Positions 61,650-64,000 of a DNA stretch of 64,000 nt are shown here, piece by piece. The stretch's first letter is position 1; each line of letters begins with the position of its first letter. The stretch spans positions 71,227,112 to 71,291,111 of the forward strand of contig JALGQZ010000004.1 of NCBI GenBank assembly GCA_023105745.1. Reading direction: 5' to 3'. The notes below the pieces were generated by a model. That model ran no database searches. It had not been told where the DNA came from and saw nothing but the letters and a program-made list of their open reading frames with translations. Source of the stretch: Austropuccinia psidii (taxonomy: Eukaryota; Basidiomycota; Pucciniomycetes; Pucciniales; Sphaerophragmiaceae). A program made the position numbers and the translations under genes.

Positions 61650-63461
61650 TGTGAGTCTTAGAGGTAATTTCATATACCCAAAAGACCACAAATACAAAAA
61701 TAACATATTAATATAAATAAAATGAATTTATTTATATTATTAAAATAAAAATCAAAATATAAATATAAGATTATATTAAGAATAAAAATACATTAAATTC
61801 TGTAAGTATAAAATTACATTTATACTTGAAAAAATTAAGTAAAAAGAAAATTTTAACAAAATTGTGAAAAAATAAATAAATTTGGAAAAAAGTTAAATAA
61901 AAATTATTATAACTTTTTATCCAATAAATAAACACATAAAAATTATTTCACCATTGGATTCCTCATAAAAAATCAGGTGGGGTCACCTATGAGTGAAATT
62001 CTTGTAACTCAACTCTAAATAAGCTTAAATTAAGTTTTTAGTATTTTCAATACAAAAGTTGAAAATCCTCAAAACCTTAATTTAATTCACACCACATGTG
62101 GTGTTAACCATCAATTTTTGTGTTAAAATTGAGGTGTTGTCTTTAGTTTAGAAGTTATGAGGAATTGAAGTATTTTCAATTGAATTCAATTGAAATGTCA
62201 AAATGTGCACGTGTATTACATAAGTGAACTTTGATTTACATATGAGGTGTCAATTATTACTGTATTGTACTGTACAATTGAATTGAATTACATATGTAAA
62301 TTATAAGTATAATACATGATGAGGAATTAAAGGAAAAATAAATTGGAAAGATTAAATTTGGGGGGGGAAAAGGAACTCCAGCTCTAAGGGGGAGCTAGAC
62401 CCCCAAAATCCTTGCTGACAGGCATGGGATGTCAAAATTCACGCAAAAGGTCATCACTTTTGGCCTGGAATTGAGTTACAGGGTCTGTGGACTCAATTGA
62501 TGATGAGGTTTTGATACCAACTGGGGTAGTTGTAGCTGTTGCCAAGAGGGTAAAACTACCCTTAAGATAAAACAACCATAGTAAAAAACAGTTTTAACTG
62601 GTTTCTACGCCTCTTACACACATGCTGACGTGTTTTGAAGGCTCTAGGCCTGGTATTGCTATAGTAATGGCTGATTTAAGGGTCTAAAATGGCTAAAAAT
62701 GGCTAAAAATGGCTTAAACCGGCCCTTTTTGGTCTAAACCAGGGTTCAATGATGCCATAATTGGCTTTTCTGTTTTCAGACTGTTTTTCACGACTGACAA
62801 GAGTAAAATTTACTTTTGGAGTAAGAGAATTGATGGCTATAAAAGAATGTCTTCTTTGCCCCGCTTTTCTCTTCATGTTAGAATCTTTTCCTTTTATAAT
62901 TAGTTTAAACATTGTTAAACCAATCAATAAAAGATTCCAACCACCTTTTTGAATCATTTTAATACTTTTAACCACGTGAAAAAATAATTATAATCATTGT
63001 TTGTAACTCTTATAATCATTTTTACCCCTGAACCACCCCAAAAGTGAATTAAAGCATCTTTCATCACTGTAAACTTTGTCACTTTGTTTCCAAATTCACT
63101 CTGGTCACTTTTGGGCGTGTTTTCTCTTTAATATTCTTTTTAAAGACTTTGTTCTTTGATTAATTGCTTGCAGTTCTTTGCTCAATTAATTCCAATTGAA
63201 ATTGCTCTTGAAGAAATTTCTTTTGTAGTCTTAAAATATCTCTTGTAGAGTATTTTTTGGATAAATTTTTATTGTTGGTAAAACAATAAATTTTTATAAT
63301 ATTATTGTTTTATACTAATAAAGTTATAAACAATAAAATTGGCGTGCTTTCTCTTAAAAGTAATATTCCATACTATTTTTAATTGATTTTTACCTTATAC
63401 AAATTTTGAGGACAGGAAAAGTACTTGATTTTTAATCAAAGTTTCATATCCACACCTTACA
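61650..63461 (+). repeat. 3' LTR of element D (1812 bp)
   Basis: It begins TGTGAGTCTTAG (one C to T relative to the 5' LTR) and ends CCACACCTTACA. A short AT-rich segment near 61770 is missing relative to the 5' LTR. Confidence 0.94.
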
Positions 63462-63466
63462 GAAGA

Positions 63467-64000
63467 CGTCTCATACTCTTTCTGAACCTATCAACTATGA
63501 TTAATCAGGCATTATAGTTTTCTTTGCCTCCTGGGACAAGTCCTGTAACCCAGTCCATATTGATGGTTTCCCATGGGTGTTTGGGTACTTCCATATGTTG
63601 AAGTAACCCATAATTCTTCCCATGTTTCCTATTTGCCTTCTGGCATCTTTCAAAAGTGTTTATGTATTCACTCAACTCTTGTTCCCACTTGGGCCACCAA
63701 GCTGTGATTGCTACCCTCTCTTTCGTACTGTCTTCACTCATGTGTCCCATGTAGGGGCAGTCATGGCATTCTTGCAGGATCAGAGAGATGTGGTCCCTGT
63801 CTACCACTGTGAGTGAACTTGTGTGTTTTTCTCTGTGGTAGAGCAGGCCATCTATAAGGAAGAACTTTTTATCCTTATAGGCCCTCAACCAGGGTTCTTC
63901 CAGCTGGGATTCCAGTTCTGGACTCCTGTACTTTTGATGAAGGAGTTGCAGTAATATGCTACACTGTTGGTGTTTGGCATAAGACTTTAGTACTGCACTA
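63467..64000 (-). pseudogene. pol: Family-4 integrase N-terminal part (continues off the window)
   Basis: Integrase zinc-binding and start of core: FFLIDGLLYHREKHTS, HDCPYMGH (two His), then INTFERCQKAN, where the first Cys of the usual C-x2-C is Phe. INMDWVTGLVPGG carries the first catalytic Asp. TGA at 63505-63507 stands where a Cys is expected, just before the IIVDRF segment. At 63466 element D interrupts, and the frame resumes at 53391 in register once one GAAGA copy is removed. Confidence 0.83.

Larger units (their letters stand above)
53392..63461 (+). mobile_element. Family-1 Ty3/Gypsy retrotransposon, copy D (10,070 bp, complete)
   Basis: Both LTRs are present, with the perfect target duplication GAAGA at 53387-53391 and 63462-63466. 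It is inserted opposite in orientation into the integrase gene of a family-4 element. It has the longest intact pol segment of the window, but gag and protease are broken. Confidence 0.96.
50966..64000 (-). mobile_element. Family-4 Ty3/Gypsy element, 3' half, split by element D
   Basis: Minus-strand element with 3' LTR (left), polypurine tract, chromodomain-like end and integrase. It is interrupted at 53391/63462 by element D with the GAAGA duplication and runs off the right edge. Its polyprotein is closely similar to Gypsy proteins I associate with Austropuccinia psidii and clearly distinct from family 1. Confidence 0.85.

Noticed and set aside
1..64000. Strong repeat-induced point mutation signature
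   Set aside because: Some C/T changes at CpG are seen, but stops arise from varied substitutions and indels, and several long frames survive. I could not compute dinucleotide indices.
1..64000. tRNA, rRNA or CRISPR array
   Set aside because: No cloverleaf, rRNA core or spaced direct repeats seen; the only tRNA-related signals are the primer sites.

Overview
The window is a eukaryotic, AT-rich stretch made almost entirely of nested transposable elements. It is most likely from a rust fungus (Pucciniales). The Ty3/Gypsy polyproteins, the Tnp2-type transposase, the SNF2-like protein and the serine-rich repeated protein all resemble families I associate from memory with the very large, Gypsy-rich genome of Austropuccinia psidii (myrtle rust). 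That attribution is recognition, not a database result. I see no ordinary single-copy host gene, tRNA, rRNA or CRISPR array.

Layout. (1) 1-12.5 kb: a minus-strand family-1 Gypsy element (A, 5' end only, LTR 2819-4667) sits inside the gag of an older, divergent minus-strand family-2 Gypsy element. That host element is also split by a family-1 solo LTR (6373-8212, target duplication GCTTT), and its own LTR is split by a plus-strand family-3 solo LTR (9570-11710). (2) 12.5-16.9 kb: an unclassified GC-richer block, a second family-3 solo LTR (13955-16110, CAAGT duplication) and a family-2 LTR fragment. (3) 16.9-22.3 kb: a decayed Tnp2 (CACTA/EnSpm-type) transposase on the minus strand and the first exons of a plus-strand repeated gene ('gene X'). 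(4) 22358-32418: family-1 element B, complete, AGTAT duplication, inserted in gene X. (5) 32685-44922: a family-3 solo LTR (CACTC duplication) in a gene X exon, itself carrying complete family-1 element C (34592-44676, GAGCT duplication). (6) 44.9-51 kb: the 3' end of gene X, a decayed SNF2 helicase on the minus strand, and unassigned sequence. (7) 51-64 kb: a minus-strand family-4 Gypsy element whose integrase gene is split by complete family-1 element D (53392-63461, GAAGA duplication).

Family-1 elements are about 10.1 kb with 1.81-1.85 kb LTRs, a proline-tRNA-like primer site, one gag-pro-pol frame (CCHC knuckle, protease, RT, RNase H, integrase, chromodomain-like end) and a polypurine tract. 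Every copy is broken somewhere. D keeps a 1010-codon RT-RNase H-integrase frame; A and B keep an intact second frame.

The most interesting signal is at the 5' end of the coding region. A short intron (64-65 bp in family 1, 89 bp in family 2) separates a small exon from a ~216-codon frame that overlaps the N-terminal part of Gag in the +1 frame. The Gag-Pol ATG lies inside this intron, exactly 14 nt before the acceptor, in both families. Splicing would therefore switch the RNA from Gag-Pol to a ~282-residue overlapping accessory protein that ends in an ATGA stop-start overlap. Splice phases, exon start and protein similarity are shared by two divergent families, which argues that the arrangement is functional.
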